Below are positions 1 through 5,819 of a DNA stretch of 8,708 nucleotides, one piece after another. Under the pieces are notes generated by a model, which was not told the DNA's origin, did not search any database, and saw only the letters and a program-made list of their open reading frames with translations. The DNA is from Methylomicrobium sp. (GTDB taxonomy: Bacteria > Pseudomonadota > Gammaproteobacteria > Methylococcales > Methylomonadaceae), in NCBI GenBank assembly GCA_007135635.1, contig SLIO01000074.1, positions 1 to 8,708 on the forward strand, given 5' to 3'. Numbering within the stretch: position 1 is the stretch's first letter; each line of letters starts with the position of its first letter. The position numbers and the translations under genes are program-made.

Positions 1-14
1 AGAGAAAAAGTCAT
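1..14 (-). CDS. Possible 5' end of a gene leaving the left edge
   Basis: On the minus strand an ATG at 14-12 begins the reading M-T-F-S and runs off the window. It is preceded by GAGG with an 8-base spacer, a well-placed ribosome binding site, and by several hundred AT-rich bases without a gene, which would suit an upstream regulatory region. Only four codons are visible, so the product cannot be named and the call may be chance. Confidence 0.3.
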
Positions 15-404
15 AATAAAAACCTCATGAATTAAATTTAACGAAAGCGCCTTGATTTTAATAAAGCCAAGAACCTTAAGAAGCAGAAATAACACCGCAA
101 AATTTAAGCCATAATTTATATATATATGAAAAATAGACATATTTTAACTATTTAAATAGGCATCTTTATCCAAAGTGTAAAAATTGCCGACATTTCTTTT
201 TCAACCCAGCTGTCATAAATGCAGTCTGCAAGTAATTAAAAGTATTGGGTATTTTTGACTAAACGTAACGCTTGCAACTTTATTCGTAAAAGCCTGGTAA
301 GCACTGGAATGATCTTTAACGTATATAATCAATATCTTAGGCGTTGGTTGTCACACGTATGAAGGCTGGGCTACAGGCTTACAGTTGTAAGTTTTGTTGA
401 CAGC
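15..404. other. AT-rich non-coding region
   Basis: No open reading frame of convincing composition exists here on either strand. The stretch is strongly AT-rich, with a short alternating TA run near 118-127. It may hold promoters for the putative leftward gene at the edge. A TATAAT at 324-329 lacks a good -35 partner. I see no hairpin with a T-run and no RNA gene. Confidence 0.5.
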
Positions 405-447
405 AGAACAAGAAGGAACAAGAAGGAACAAGAAGGAACAAGAAGGG
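405..447 (+). repeat. 10-bp tandem repeat, unit AGAAGGAACA
   Basis: Three perfect copies of AGAAGGAACA (411-420, 421-430, 431-440) are flanked by partial copies, making just over four units in phase. The array runs directly into GGGGTCAGGTCTTTGATTT, a sequence I associate with the left flank of REP-associated transposases. It is probably replication slippage at the edge of that old element; no function is visible. Confidence 0.85.
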
Positions 448-678
448 GTCAGGTCTTTGATTTATGATAAATACTTAGGTAAAGTCATACCGAGGCAATA
501 AAAGCTAGGATTAACATGGCAATACCGCTTCCATTTCAATTTTCTGGTGCGTTAAATTATGTGACTTACCGTGGAATCCGCCAGGAAGCCATTTATAAAT
601 CGAATTTATACCCATCGTAAATTAAAATTAAGCACCGGGATGTCCGTCAAAGGACGTCGTTAATTCGTCCAATAGGTT

Positions 679-704
679 CTGTGCCAGTATCCATGCTGGC
701 ACAG
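679..704. repeat. Hairpin in repeat copy A
   Basis: CTGTGCCAG (679-687) pairs perfectly with CTGGCACAG (696-704) around an 8-base loop containing ATCCATG. It lies at the same place in the repeat as CGCCATCCATGGCG in copy B. Confidence 0.7.
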
Positions 705-776
705 CCTTTGCCAGTGCCATGGATGTTGTGTATTAGGGCAATGCAGAAGCAATTGCCGAGGAGCAAAAATCTGCAA

Positions 777-792
777 ACGTCATGGATGACGT
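777..792. repeat. Palindrome ACGTCATGGATGACGT in repeat copy A
   Basis: A 7-bp perfect stem around a central GG. It is the paired-change counterpart of CGCCATGGATGGCG in copy B: the C:G pair two positions out from CAT/ATG has become T:A on both sides. Confidence 0.75.
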
Positions 793-1255
793 GAATGCGG
801 ATTTTGCAGGAGCAAAAATCTGCCCTGCCGTCGACACCTGCCAATCGAGCAACCGAACCCTCCAAAAATAGGGAGGTTATTTATGATCAAATCCTAAGCA
901 GGTATATCGTGTTGAATCCTGTTCGTGCGAGAATGGTTCACGCTACGATAAAATGGACATGGAGTAGTTATAGCGCAACAGTTTGCGAACAAATTAGGCC
1001 GCGTTGGTTAAATACCTACAGGTTGCTGGCTAGTTTTGGTCAAACCTAATTGAAAGCCATTGAAGCTTATAAGCAGTTTATTAATGAAGGCAGCGGACAA
1101 TCCTCACCCTGGGATAAGTTACAGAATCAGATATTCTTGGGTTAGATGGGTGAATGTTCTCATTGGACATCTCTTAGTTTTTTGTTTTGGTAGACGAAAA
1201 CTATGTCATATAGCCTCTTTAAGAGGTGTGGCATGAATTCAAGATAGTTTTATCC

Positions 1256-1282
1256 TTGAGTACGGCCGAGTGTTCCTATAAA
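1256..1282 (+). promoter_or_regulatory. Candidate sigma-70 promoter for fetAB
   Basis: TTGAGT (1256-1261) and TATAAA (1277-1282) are separated by 15 bases, shorter than ideal. Transcription would begin only a few bases before the fetA ATG at 1294, giving a very short or absent leader. That fits the lack of any Shine-Dalgarno sequence before this start. Consensus matching only. Confidence 0.3.
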
Positions 1283-1293
1283 CCATTAACTCT

Positions 1294-1956
1294 ATGAATC
1301 CAATTATTCGATTCGATCAAGTATCGGTCCAGGTTCGCGAAAAAGTCATTCTTTCCAATATTAGTTTTGCTTTGTTCACCGGCGAAAAAGCCGTTTTATG
1401 CGGTAAGTCCGGCTCTGGGAAAAGTAGTGTGTTGAGAACCTTTATAGGGCTTCATGCCGTCGCCAGGGGCGGCGTCTATTTTCAGCAAATGCCGCTCACG
1501 CCGGTATCGGTGCATGCGATTCGAAGCGCGACGGCTTATATCGGCCAAGAACCGGTGCTTGGTGCCGAGCGCGTGCGGGATGCGTTATTGCTGCCATTTC
1601 AGTTTAAAAGTCATCGAAACCACCGGCCTTCGGATGTTCGTCTTATTGAGGTATTGAATCGGCTGCATCTGACAGCCGATATTTTACATCAGAAAAGCAG
1701 TCGTATTTCCGGAGGCGAAAAACAACGGATTGCCTTGGCGCGAGGGCTGCTGCTAGGAAAAAGCTTGTATTTATTGGATGAGATTACCAGTGCATTGGAT
1801 GCGGATAGCAAGCAAGCTGTATTCGATGTTTTTTCCGACCCTCGGTTAACCGTACTTTCAGTGGCGCACGACTCGGACTGGTTAGCGCGCTGTGATCGTA
1901 TTTTTGAACTTGAAGCGGGTCGCTTGGTTCAGGTAGGGCACTATGGAAACACTTGA
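1294..1956 (+). CDS. fetA: ABC transporter ATP-binding protein, FetA-type
   Basis: A 220-residue cytoplasmic ATPase subunit that would power the membrane protein encoded next, in a two-component exporter of the FetAB (YbbL-YbbM) type. In E. coli this system is linked to iron export and tolerance of peroxide stress; the substrate here is inferred. All nucleotide-binding motifs are visible: Walker A GKSGSGKS at 37-44, Q-loop Gln85, signature SGGEKQR at 139-145, Walker B LYLLDE at 158-163, D-loop SALD at 166-169 and switch His192. The length fits stand-alone ATPases of this family. The start is chosen because I-I-R-F-D-Q-V-S is a normal ABC first strand, although no clear ribosome binding site precedes it. 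The stop overlaps fetB by 14 bases, so the two are co-transcribed and probably translationally coupled. Confidence 0.88.
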   Translation: MNPIIRFDQVSVQVREKVILSNISFALFTGEKAVLCGKSGSGKSSVLRTFIGLHAVARGGVYFQQMPLTPVSVHAIRSATAYIGQEPVLGAERVRDALLLPFQFKSHRNHRPSDVRLIEVLNRLHLTADILHQKSSRISGGEKQRIALARGLLLGKSLYLLDEITSALDADSKQAVFDVFSDPRLTVLSVAHDSDWLARCDRIFELEAGRLVQVGHYGNT

Positions 1957-2737
1957 TATCGAAATGCCGCGGATGGCGCTGCTTTACGCGCTCTGTTTGC
2001 TGCCCTGGTTGTTGCTTCGGGCGCTGGGGTTACTACTGAGCCGGGATATCGGCATTAGCGTTTTACGGATGAGTGTGCAGTTGGCGTTGGTCGGATTTTA
2101 TTTGAAATGGTTGTTCGATCTTAATAATCCTTGGTTCAATGGCTTATGGATACTGATGATGCTCTTGGTCGCCGATTTCAGTATTCTACGGCGAGCAGGA
2201 CTTAAAGTGCGTTATTTTGCATTAACCACTTTTACGGCCATTGCTTTCAGTATCGTGTTCTCCACTGCCTTTTTGGTGGTTCTAGTCATCCAACCGGCGC
2301 ATTACTACGATGCGCGGTATATCGTGCCTTTGGCAGGCATGATTCTCGGGAACTGCTTGCAAGGCAATGTCATCGCGTTAGAGCGATTCTATTCGGTCTT
2401 ACGCAAGAACGAAAACGAATACGCGACCTTTCTAATGTTGGGCGCAACGCGGCAGGAAGCCGTGCAAATGTATTTTCGGGATGCGATAAAAGCGGCGATC
2501 AATCCGACGATCGCCGGCATGGCGACGATGGGATTAGTCTCTCTCCCCGGTATGATGACCGGACAAATTCTCGGCGGTAGCGAACCGTGGGTGGCCGTGA
2601 AATATCAAATTGCGATCATGATCTGTATTTTCACCAGTACCACGCTTGCTACCATCATCAATTTGAAGCTAAGCTTGAATAGCGCTTTTAACGCCTTTGA
2701 TGTGTTGCGCGACGAAGTGATTGATAAGCAGTCTTGA
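1943..2737 (+). CDS. fetB: ABC transporter permease, FetB / UPF0014 family
   Basis: A 264-residue inner-membrane protein with about seven hydrophobic segments, the permease partner of the upstream ATPase. The family core is strongly conserved: RYIVPLAGMILGN at about 125-137, an E-Y-A-T-F-L-M-L-G-A-T-R segment at 159-170, where the ATPase probably docks, then I-N-P-T-I-A-G-M and L-P-G-M-M-T-G-Q-I-L-G-G at about 186-212. Members move metal ions out of the cytoplasm; iron export is known for the E. coli protein and is inferred here. The ATG at 1943 lies inside the end of fetA and is preceded by AGGTAGGG, a usable ribosome binding site. The gene ends just before a strong hairpin and faces ytoQ. 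Confidence 0.88.
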   Translation: METLDIEMPRMALLYALCLLPWLLLRALGLLLSRDIGISVLRMSVQLALVGFYLKWLFDLNNPWFNGLWILMMLLVADFSILRRAGLKVRYFALTTFTAIAFSIVFSTAFLVVLVIQPAHYYDARYIVPLAGMILGNCLQGNVIALERFYSVLRKNENEYATFLMLGATRQEAVQMYFRDAIKAAINPTIAGMATMGLVSLPGMMTGQILGGSEPWVAVKYQIAIMICIFTSTTLATIINLKLSLNSAFNAFDVLRDEVIDKQS

Positions 2738-2767
2738 CTCTTACTGAAGCGCTACGGTCGAGGGGTA

Positions 2768-2800
2768 GCGTTGGATTGCGTAAAGTACGCAATCCAACGA
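2768..2800. terminator. Perfect hairpin between convergent fetB and ytoQ
   Basis: CGTTGGATTGCGTA (2769-2782) pairs perfectly with TACGCAATCCAACG (2786-2799) around the three bases AAG, a 14-bp stem. It lies between two converging genes, which suits a bidirectional terminator, but no strong T-run follows on either strand, so termination may be weak or Rho-assisted. It could instead be a copy of a dispersed palindrome. Confidence 0.6.
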
Positions 2801-2806
2801 ATCTTA

Positions 2807-3250
2807 TTACTGCTGTGAAATGTACTTAAGAATTTCGATGAGTTGTAAGGAGTCTTGTGTGACGGCAAGGGCGGCCGCGTCGATTTCTTTCAGGGCATGG
2901 GTGAGTTCGGGATCATGCATCACGACGATAGGAATGCCCATACCTATCGCAAGTCCTGCGTCGAATGCGGTTTCCCATTGTTTATATTTTTCCCCGAAAC
3001 GCACGACGACCAGGTCGGCTTGGCCGATGTAGTGATTGTTGCGTAGTGCATTGATCTTGGCGCTTTTGTGATCGCGCCAGAAATTATTTTCTTCAGGTCC
3101 CAGGATTTCAGAGCCGATATTTTCGCTAATGTTGAGATCGGTAATTGGTCCGAGTACTTCGATATCCAGATCGTTGTTCTCGATGCCTTGAAGGATTTGG
3201 TCGCGCCAATCGGTATGCGTTTCGCCGGATAAATAAATTGTATAAGCCAT
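2807..3250 (-). CDS. ytoQ: YtoQ family protein
   Basis: A 147-residue soluble protein of the YtoQ family, named after the Bacillus subtilis protein and of unknown function. The fold is expected to resemble nucleoside 2-deoxyribosyltransferases. Family landmarks are I-Y-L-S-G-E-T-H near the N-terminus (5-12), E-N-I-G-S-E-I-L-G (43-51), FWRDH (57-61), and FGEKYKQWETAFDAG (85-99) followed by A-I-G-M-G-I-P-I-V-V. The last part resembles the glycine-rich loop in which deoxyribosyltransferases carry their nucleophile, but no activity should be assumed. The start is supported by GAAGG about 8 bases upstream. Two TAA codons stand in tandem at the end (2807-2809 and 2804-2806). It is divergent from the DUF1820 gene and convergent with fetB, so it is probably transcribed alone. 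Confidence 0.85.
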   Translation of the reverse strand: MAYTIYLSGETHTDWRDQILQGIENNDLDIEVLGPITDLNISENIGSEILGPEENNFWRDHKSAKINALRNNHYIGQADLVVVRFGEKYKQWETAFDAGLAIGMGIPIVVMHDPELTHALKEIDAAALAVTQDSLQLIEILKYISQQ

Positions 3251-3410
3251 AGGGTTACCTTCTTTTTGTCGTGTAGGAGCGTTCGATCGCTAAATCAACC
3301 GGCTTTTTTTGAATGATGCGGATAAGTCGTTAGCAAAAATGTTAAAGCCATGGTTTCGCGTTAGAATGACGAACCATAAACGTTTATCTTAATGTAGGCA
3401 AGTATATTCA
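3251..3410. promoter_or_regulatory. Divergent promoter region, ytoQ / DUF1820
   Basis: These 160 bases separate two genes transcribed outward and must carry both promoters. On the minus strand TTGATT, a 17-base spacer and TACACG form a poor candidate for ytoQ. I could not pick a convincing pair for the rightward gene, and no operator-like palindrome stands out. Confidence 0.4.
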
Positions 3411-3740
3411 ATGTCGGAAAAACTTATTTATAAAGTCGTGTTTGTCAATCAGGATCAAGTTTACGAGATATATGCTAAAAACGTATACCAAGGGGATCTT
3501 TACGGTTTCATCGTCGTTGAGGACTTTGTGTTTGGCGAAAAAAGCGCGATTGTGATTGATCCTGCAGAGGAGAGGCTGAGAGTGGAATTCGAGGGTGTTA
3601 ATCGCTCATTCATTCCAATGCACGAAATTATCAGAATCGATCAAGTCAAAAAGCGGGGGGCGGCTAAGATCATTGCGCAAACGGACTCCGGGAAGTCCTC
3701 AGGAAAAGTTTCGACGCTATATTCACCGGATAAAAAATAA
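3411..3740 (+). CDS. DUF1820 family protein
   Basis: A 109-residue soluble protein of the DUF1820 family, widespread in gammaproteobacteria and of unknown function. Conserved landmarks visible are IYKVVFVNQDQVYEIYAK (6-23), VYQGDLYGFI (25-34), the acidic V-V-E-D-F-V-F-G-E (35-43) and FEGVNRSFIPMHEIIRID (60-77). The last 25 or so residues (Lys/Ser/Gly-rich, Q-T-D-S-G-K-S-S-G-K) look disordered. There is no signal peptide or membrane segment. The start matches the family's usual N-terminus; the nearest ribosome-binding sequence is a weak TAGG about 12 bases upstream. It stands alone between a divergent ytoQ and a downstream hairpin. Confidence 0.85.
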   Translation: MSEKLIYKVVFVNQDQVYEIYAKNVYQGDLYGFIVVEDFVFGEKSAIVIDPAEERLRVEFEGVNRSFIPMHEIIRIDQVKKRGAAKIIAQTDSGKSSGKVSTLYSPDKK

Positions 3741-3767
3741 CAGCTCGAATTTGGAAAAGCGGCTAAG

Positions 3768-3794
3768 TCTTCCGCCTGATTACCAGGCGGAAGA
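3768..3794. terminator. Hairpin between convergent DUF1820 gene and sspB
   Basis: CTTCCGCCTG (3769-3778) pairs perfectly with CAGGCGGAAG (3784-3793) around ATTAC, with one further T:A pair outside. It lies 28 bases past the DUF1820 stop and also downstream of sspB on the other strand, so it may serve both. The nearest T-run on the plus strand (3810-3813) is not immediately adjacent. Confidence 0.6.
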
Positions 3795-3838
3795 GATTAT
3801 CAGAGTCTGTTTTAGCAAGCAATGCTTACCATGAAGGG

Positions 3839-3885
3839 CATGAAGATAATTAAGAAAAAGCGAGTCAATAAGCTGAATCTTCATG
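3839..3885. repeat. Spaced inverted repeat downstream of sspB
   Basis: CATGAAGAT (3839-3847) and ATCTTCATG (3877-3885) are perfect inverted copies 29 bases apart. The direct 8-mer TGCTTACC lies next to them (3823-3830 and 3887-3894). This could form a loose stem in the sspB 3' untranslated region; no role is evident. Confidence 0.4.
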
Positions 3886-3951
3886 TTGCTTACCGCCTAT
3901 TTCGAATACTTGAGCTGACTACCGTTAAGCTTCGATTGTCGAGGGCTTTTA

Positions 3952-4329
3952 CTATTTAACAACGCGCAATTGCGGGCGAGTTGGTTTTTTTTCCGGCGGC
4001 GGCTCATCATCGCCTGAGTCTTCATCGCGGTCGAAAATCATCCCTTTTCCATTTTCCTTTGCGTAAATCGCCATCACCGCTTTCATCGGAACAAGAATGT
4101 GCATGGGTTTTCCGCTGAAACGGGCATTGAACTCTATGTCTTCGTTGCCCAGGGTAAGACCTTGTATTGCAGGTGGATTGATGTTGAGTACGATCCTGCC
4201 GTCCTCGACAAAATTACTTGGCAAAACCGTGCCTTCGTACTCTGCGTCAACTAATAAGTGCGGCGTGAGTTCGTTGTCTAAGATCCATTCATAGATCGAG
4301 CGGATTAAGTAGGGTTTTAAGGATGTCAT
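3952..4329 (-). CDS. sspB: ClpXP protease specificity-enhancing factor SspB
   Basis: A 125-residue cytoplasmic adaptor that delivers ssrA-tagged, ribosome-rescued polypeptides to ClpXP. The N-terminal 95 or so residues form the substrate-binding domain (KPYLIRSIYEW, then LTPHLLVDA, then IEFNARFSG). A flexible acidic, proline-rich linker follows (about 99-117). The protein ends in RPQLRVVK (118-125), matching the C-terminal tail that docks on the ClpX zinc-binding domain in E. coli SspB. Both functional ends are therefore present. Its ATG overlaps the sspA stop as ATGA, so it is translationally coupled to sspA. The stop is TAG. Confidence 0.93.
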   Translation of the reverse strand: MTSLKPYLIRSIYEWILDNELTPHLLVDAEYEGTVLPSNFVEDGRIVLNINPPAIQGLTLGNEDIEFNARFSGKPMHILVPMKAVMAIYAKENGKGMIFDRDEDSGDDEPPPEKKPTRPQLRVVK

Positions 4330-4961
4330 TTGGGGATTTCATTCATTTCTTTTTCTGCGCTGCTCAAGCTGGCGGCGAAGGCAGGTCTGCGGAACAAACG
4401 ATTTGCATAGTTTTTTAATCCTTCGCCGGTCGTTGCGGTTTCTATGCCGAGAATAGGTAAGCGCCATAATAGCGGAGCCATTACGCAATCGATTAACGAA
4501 AATTCGTCACTCATGAAAAAAGGGCGAGCTTCGAATACCGGGGCCGCGGAAAGCAGGCTTTCCTTAAGCAGTTTTTTGGCTCGAGCCGATTTTTTTTCCC
4601 CGGAATGGATGATTTCATTCATGAGTTCGTACCAATCTTGGTCAATACGTTTGATGATCATTCGAGCATTGGCTCTGGAAACCGGGTCCATTTGATGGAG
4701 AGGTGGGTGCGGGAAACGCTCATCTAGATATTCCATGATGATACGCGCGTCGTACAGGACCAGTCCGCGTTCCAGCAAGGTTGGCGAATTACCGGTTGGA
4801 TTGAATTCTAATAAGTCCTCGGGCGGCTGGTTGATGTCATAATATTCTATGTCCGCCGCAATGGCTTTCTCATGAAGAACCAATCGGGCGCCGTGGCTCA
4901 TCGCGCATGTCGGAGATGAAAAAAGAGTCATAGCGGATTTACGAGTAGTTGGTTGTGCCAC
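4326..4961 (-). CDS. sspA: Stringent starvation protein A
   Basis: A 211-residue protein with a glutathione-S-transferase fold that binds RNA polymerase rather than acting as an enzyme. In E. coli it is made on starvation and affects sigma-70 transcription and stress responses. The thioredoxin-like N-terminal domain starts at MTLFSSPTC (11-19); the surface P84-H85-P86 needed by E. coli SspA lies in DERFPHPPL at the same residue numbers. The helical C-terminal domain fills the rest. I take the start as GTG at 4961-4959: GAGG lies 9 bases upstream, and the 10 residues before MTLF match the usual leader length. The alternative ATG at residue 11 lacks this. An ATG a few bases upstream is out of frame. 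It forms an operon with sspB through a 4-base overlap. Confidence 0.93.
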   Translation of the reverse strand: MAQPTTRKSAMTLFSSPTCAMSHGARLVLHEKAIAADIEYYDINQPPEDLLEFNPTGNSPTLLERGLVLYDARIIMEYLDERFPHPPLHQMDPVSRANARMIIKRIDQDWYELMNEIIHSGEKKSARAKKLLKESLLSAAPVFEARPFFMSDEFSLIDCVMAPLLWRLPILGIETATTGEGLKNYANRLFRRPAFAASLSSAEKEMNEIPK

Positions 4962-5002
4962 GAATCATAACCTCATTAGGATACACGGTGTCTAAAAAAG
5001 CG

Positions 5003-5011
5003 ATTATATCA
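5003..5011 (-). promoter_or_regulatory. Extended -10 promoter for sspAB
   Basis: On the minus strand TGATATAAT is a perfect extended -10 element (TGnTATAAT). It lies about 40 bases before the sspA GTG, which gives a leader of roughly 35 bases. No good -35 is present, as is common for extended -10 promoters. It would let sspAB be expressed separately from petABC. Confidence 0.5.
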
Positions 5012-5094
5012 TGAAAAATTCGACATTTTATGCGCTTGTATCCGTATGAAGGTAGGTGTTACGGGTAAAACGTCCCTGTTTCACGAATGAGTTG

Positions 5095-5817
5095 TTAATG
5101 AATGTCCTTCCAGTACTCGCGTTTCAATAGATAGGCAAGTATGAAAATCATGAAAATGAAAAACAAAACATATTTACCCATGCTTCGCCGTTCCAGCTGC
5201 CCTGGCTCTCCGACATACACGAGGAAATTGACCAGGTCGTTAATCATTCGGTCGAAGTCTTGTTCCGGAAGTTGTCCGGGGATCTCGGTAACTAGTTTGT
5301 CAATGACTTGTTGGCCGCCGACTTTTTTGAATACCGGTTTTTGCTCGCCTTGCAATTGCCATAAAACGTTCGGCATGCCGACATCCGGAAAAACAACATT
5401 ATTGACACCGAGAGGCTTGGACGAGTCGGAATAAAAGCCTTTCAAATAACTGTAAAGCCAATCCGGGCCGCGTGAGCGTGAAATTAGCGATAAGTCAGGC
5501 GGCATGATTCCGAACCATTTTTCGGCGTCATGGGCGTTCATCGCCGAATTCATCTTATCGAAGATGTTGGCGCCTTCAGGCGCGATATCTTTCAGTACTT
5601 TGTCTTTTTCAATATCAAAGTCGAGGGATATCCTGAGATAACGAATATGTTTCGCGGAATGGCAGCCTAAACAATAAGTCACAAAATGTTTTGCGCCGCG
5701 TTGTAACGAATCTTTGTCGCTGAGGTCGAATTCGGCGCGTTGAAGCTCGACGCCGCCTCCGGCGAAAACGCCGAAAGGCAGCGACAACAGTATCAAGGTA
5801 TTGAGTAGTCTTTTCAT
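5095..5817 (-). CDS. petC: Ubiquinol-cytochrome c reductase, cytochrome c1
   Basis: The 240-residue cytochrome c1 of the bc1 complex, which takes electrons from the Rieske centre and passes them to soluble cytochrome c. A signal peptide (about 1-19, ending V-F-A-G) exports the haem domain to the periplasm. Haem is attached at CLGCH (49-53), with His53 as one axial ligand and Met148 in PDVGMPN the likely other. MPPDLS (105-110) is typical of the family. A single C-terminal membrane anchor spans about 216-231 and ends with K-R-E-Y-W-K on the cytoplasmic side. The start lies 2 bases after the petB stop, with GGA six bases upstream. It is the last gene of petABC. Confidence 0.95.
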   Translation of the reverse strand: MKRLLNTLILLSLPFGVFAGGGVELQRAEFDLSDKDSLQRGAKHFVTYCLGCHSAKHIRYLRISLDFDIEKDKVLKDIAPEGANIFDKMNSAMNAHDAEKWFGIMPPDLSLISRSRGPDWLYSYLKGFYSDSSKPLGVNNVVFPDVGMPNVLWQLQGEQKPVFKKVGGQQVIDKLVTEIPGQLPEQDFDRMINDLVNFLVYVGEPGQLERRSMGKYVLFFIFMIFILAYLLKREYWKDIH

Positions 5818-5819
5818 AA

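Larger units (their letters stand above)
612..899. repeat. Composite palindromic repeat, copy A
   Basis: This segment shares blocks, in the same order, with copy B at the right of the window: CCATCGTA (612-619), CCGTCAAAGGACG shortly after, a hairpin around ATCCATG (679-704), GTATTAGGGCAATGCAG (about 729-745), GCAATTGCCGAGGAGCAAAAATCT (749-772), then CCCTGCCG, CGACACCT, CAATCGAG and CCGAACC (about 823-858), ending with a small hairpin and GTTATTT (859-882). An extra GGAGCAAAAATCTGC at 809-823 follows the palindrome ACGTCATGGATGACGT (777-792), suggesting an internal duplication. It sits between the two halves of the transposase relic. The minus-strand open frame across it is not protein-like. 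Exact ends are uncertain; the right end is set where transposase sequence resumes. Confidence 0.7.
516..1145 (+). pseudogene. REP-associated (IS200-like, Y1/HUH) transposase remnant
   Basis: The N-terminal piece, 516-620, starts with ATG behind a TAGGA ribosome binding site. It reads M-A-I-P-L-P-F-Q-F-S-G-A-L, then Y-V-T-Y-R-G, then R-Q-E-A-I-Y, the opening of REP-associated tyrosine transposases, and stops at TAA 618-620. The C-terminal piece resumes near 897 with S-R-Y-I-V-L-N-P-V-R-A, continues with W-S-S-Y and L-L-A-S-F-G, passes an in-frame TAA at 1047-1049, and still matches the family (A-Y-K-Q-F-I-N-E-G, S-P-W-D, N-Q-I-F-L-G) up to a TAG at 1143-1145. The middle, which should hold the HUH metal-binding motif and the catalytic tyrosine, is absent and repeat copy A occupies its place. 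With two internal stops and no catalytic core it cannot transpose. The open frame at 795-1049 is only the tail of this relic preceded by repeat sequence. Confidence 0.85.

Noticed and set aside
324..329. TATAAT as a promoter for the transposase
   Set aside because: No acceptable -35 at 16-18 bases and nearly 190 bases from the start codon in an AT-rich region where such matches are expected by chance.
405..447. Possible CRISPR array
   Set aside because: The unit is only 10 bp with no spacers, and no cas genes are present.
647..865. 72-residue minus-strand open frame across repeat copy A
   Set aside because: It lies entirely in repeat sequence, is Cys/His/Gly-rich without a domain, and the equivalent stretch of copy B does not keep the frame open. 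Likely chance.
2807..3250. ytoQ as a nucleotide-signal or defence effector next to a transporter
   Set aside because: It is convergent with fetB behind a strong hairpin and divergent from an unrelated gene; nothing in the context links it to immunity.
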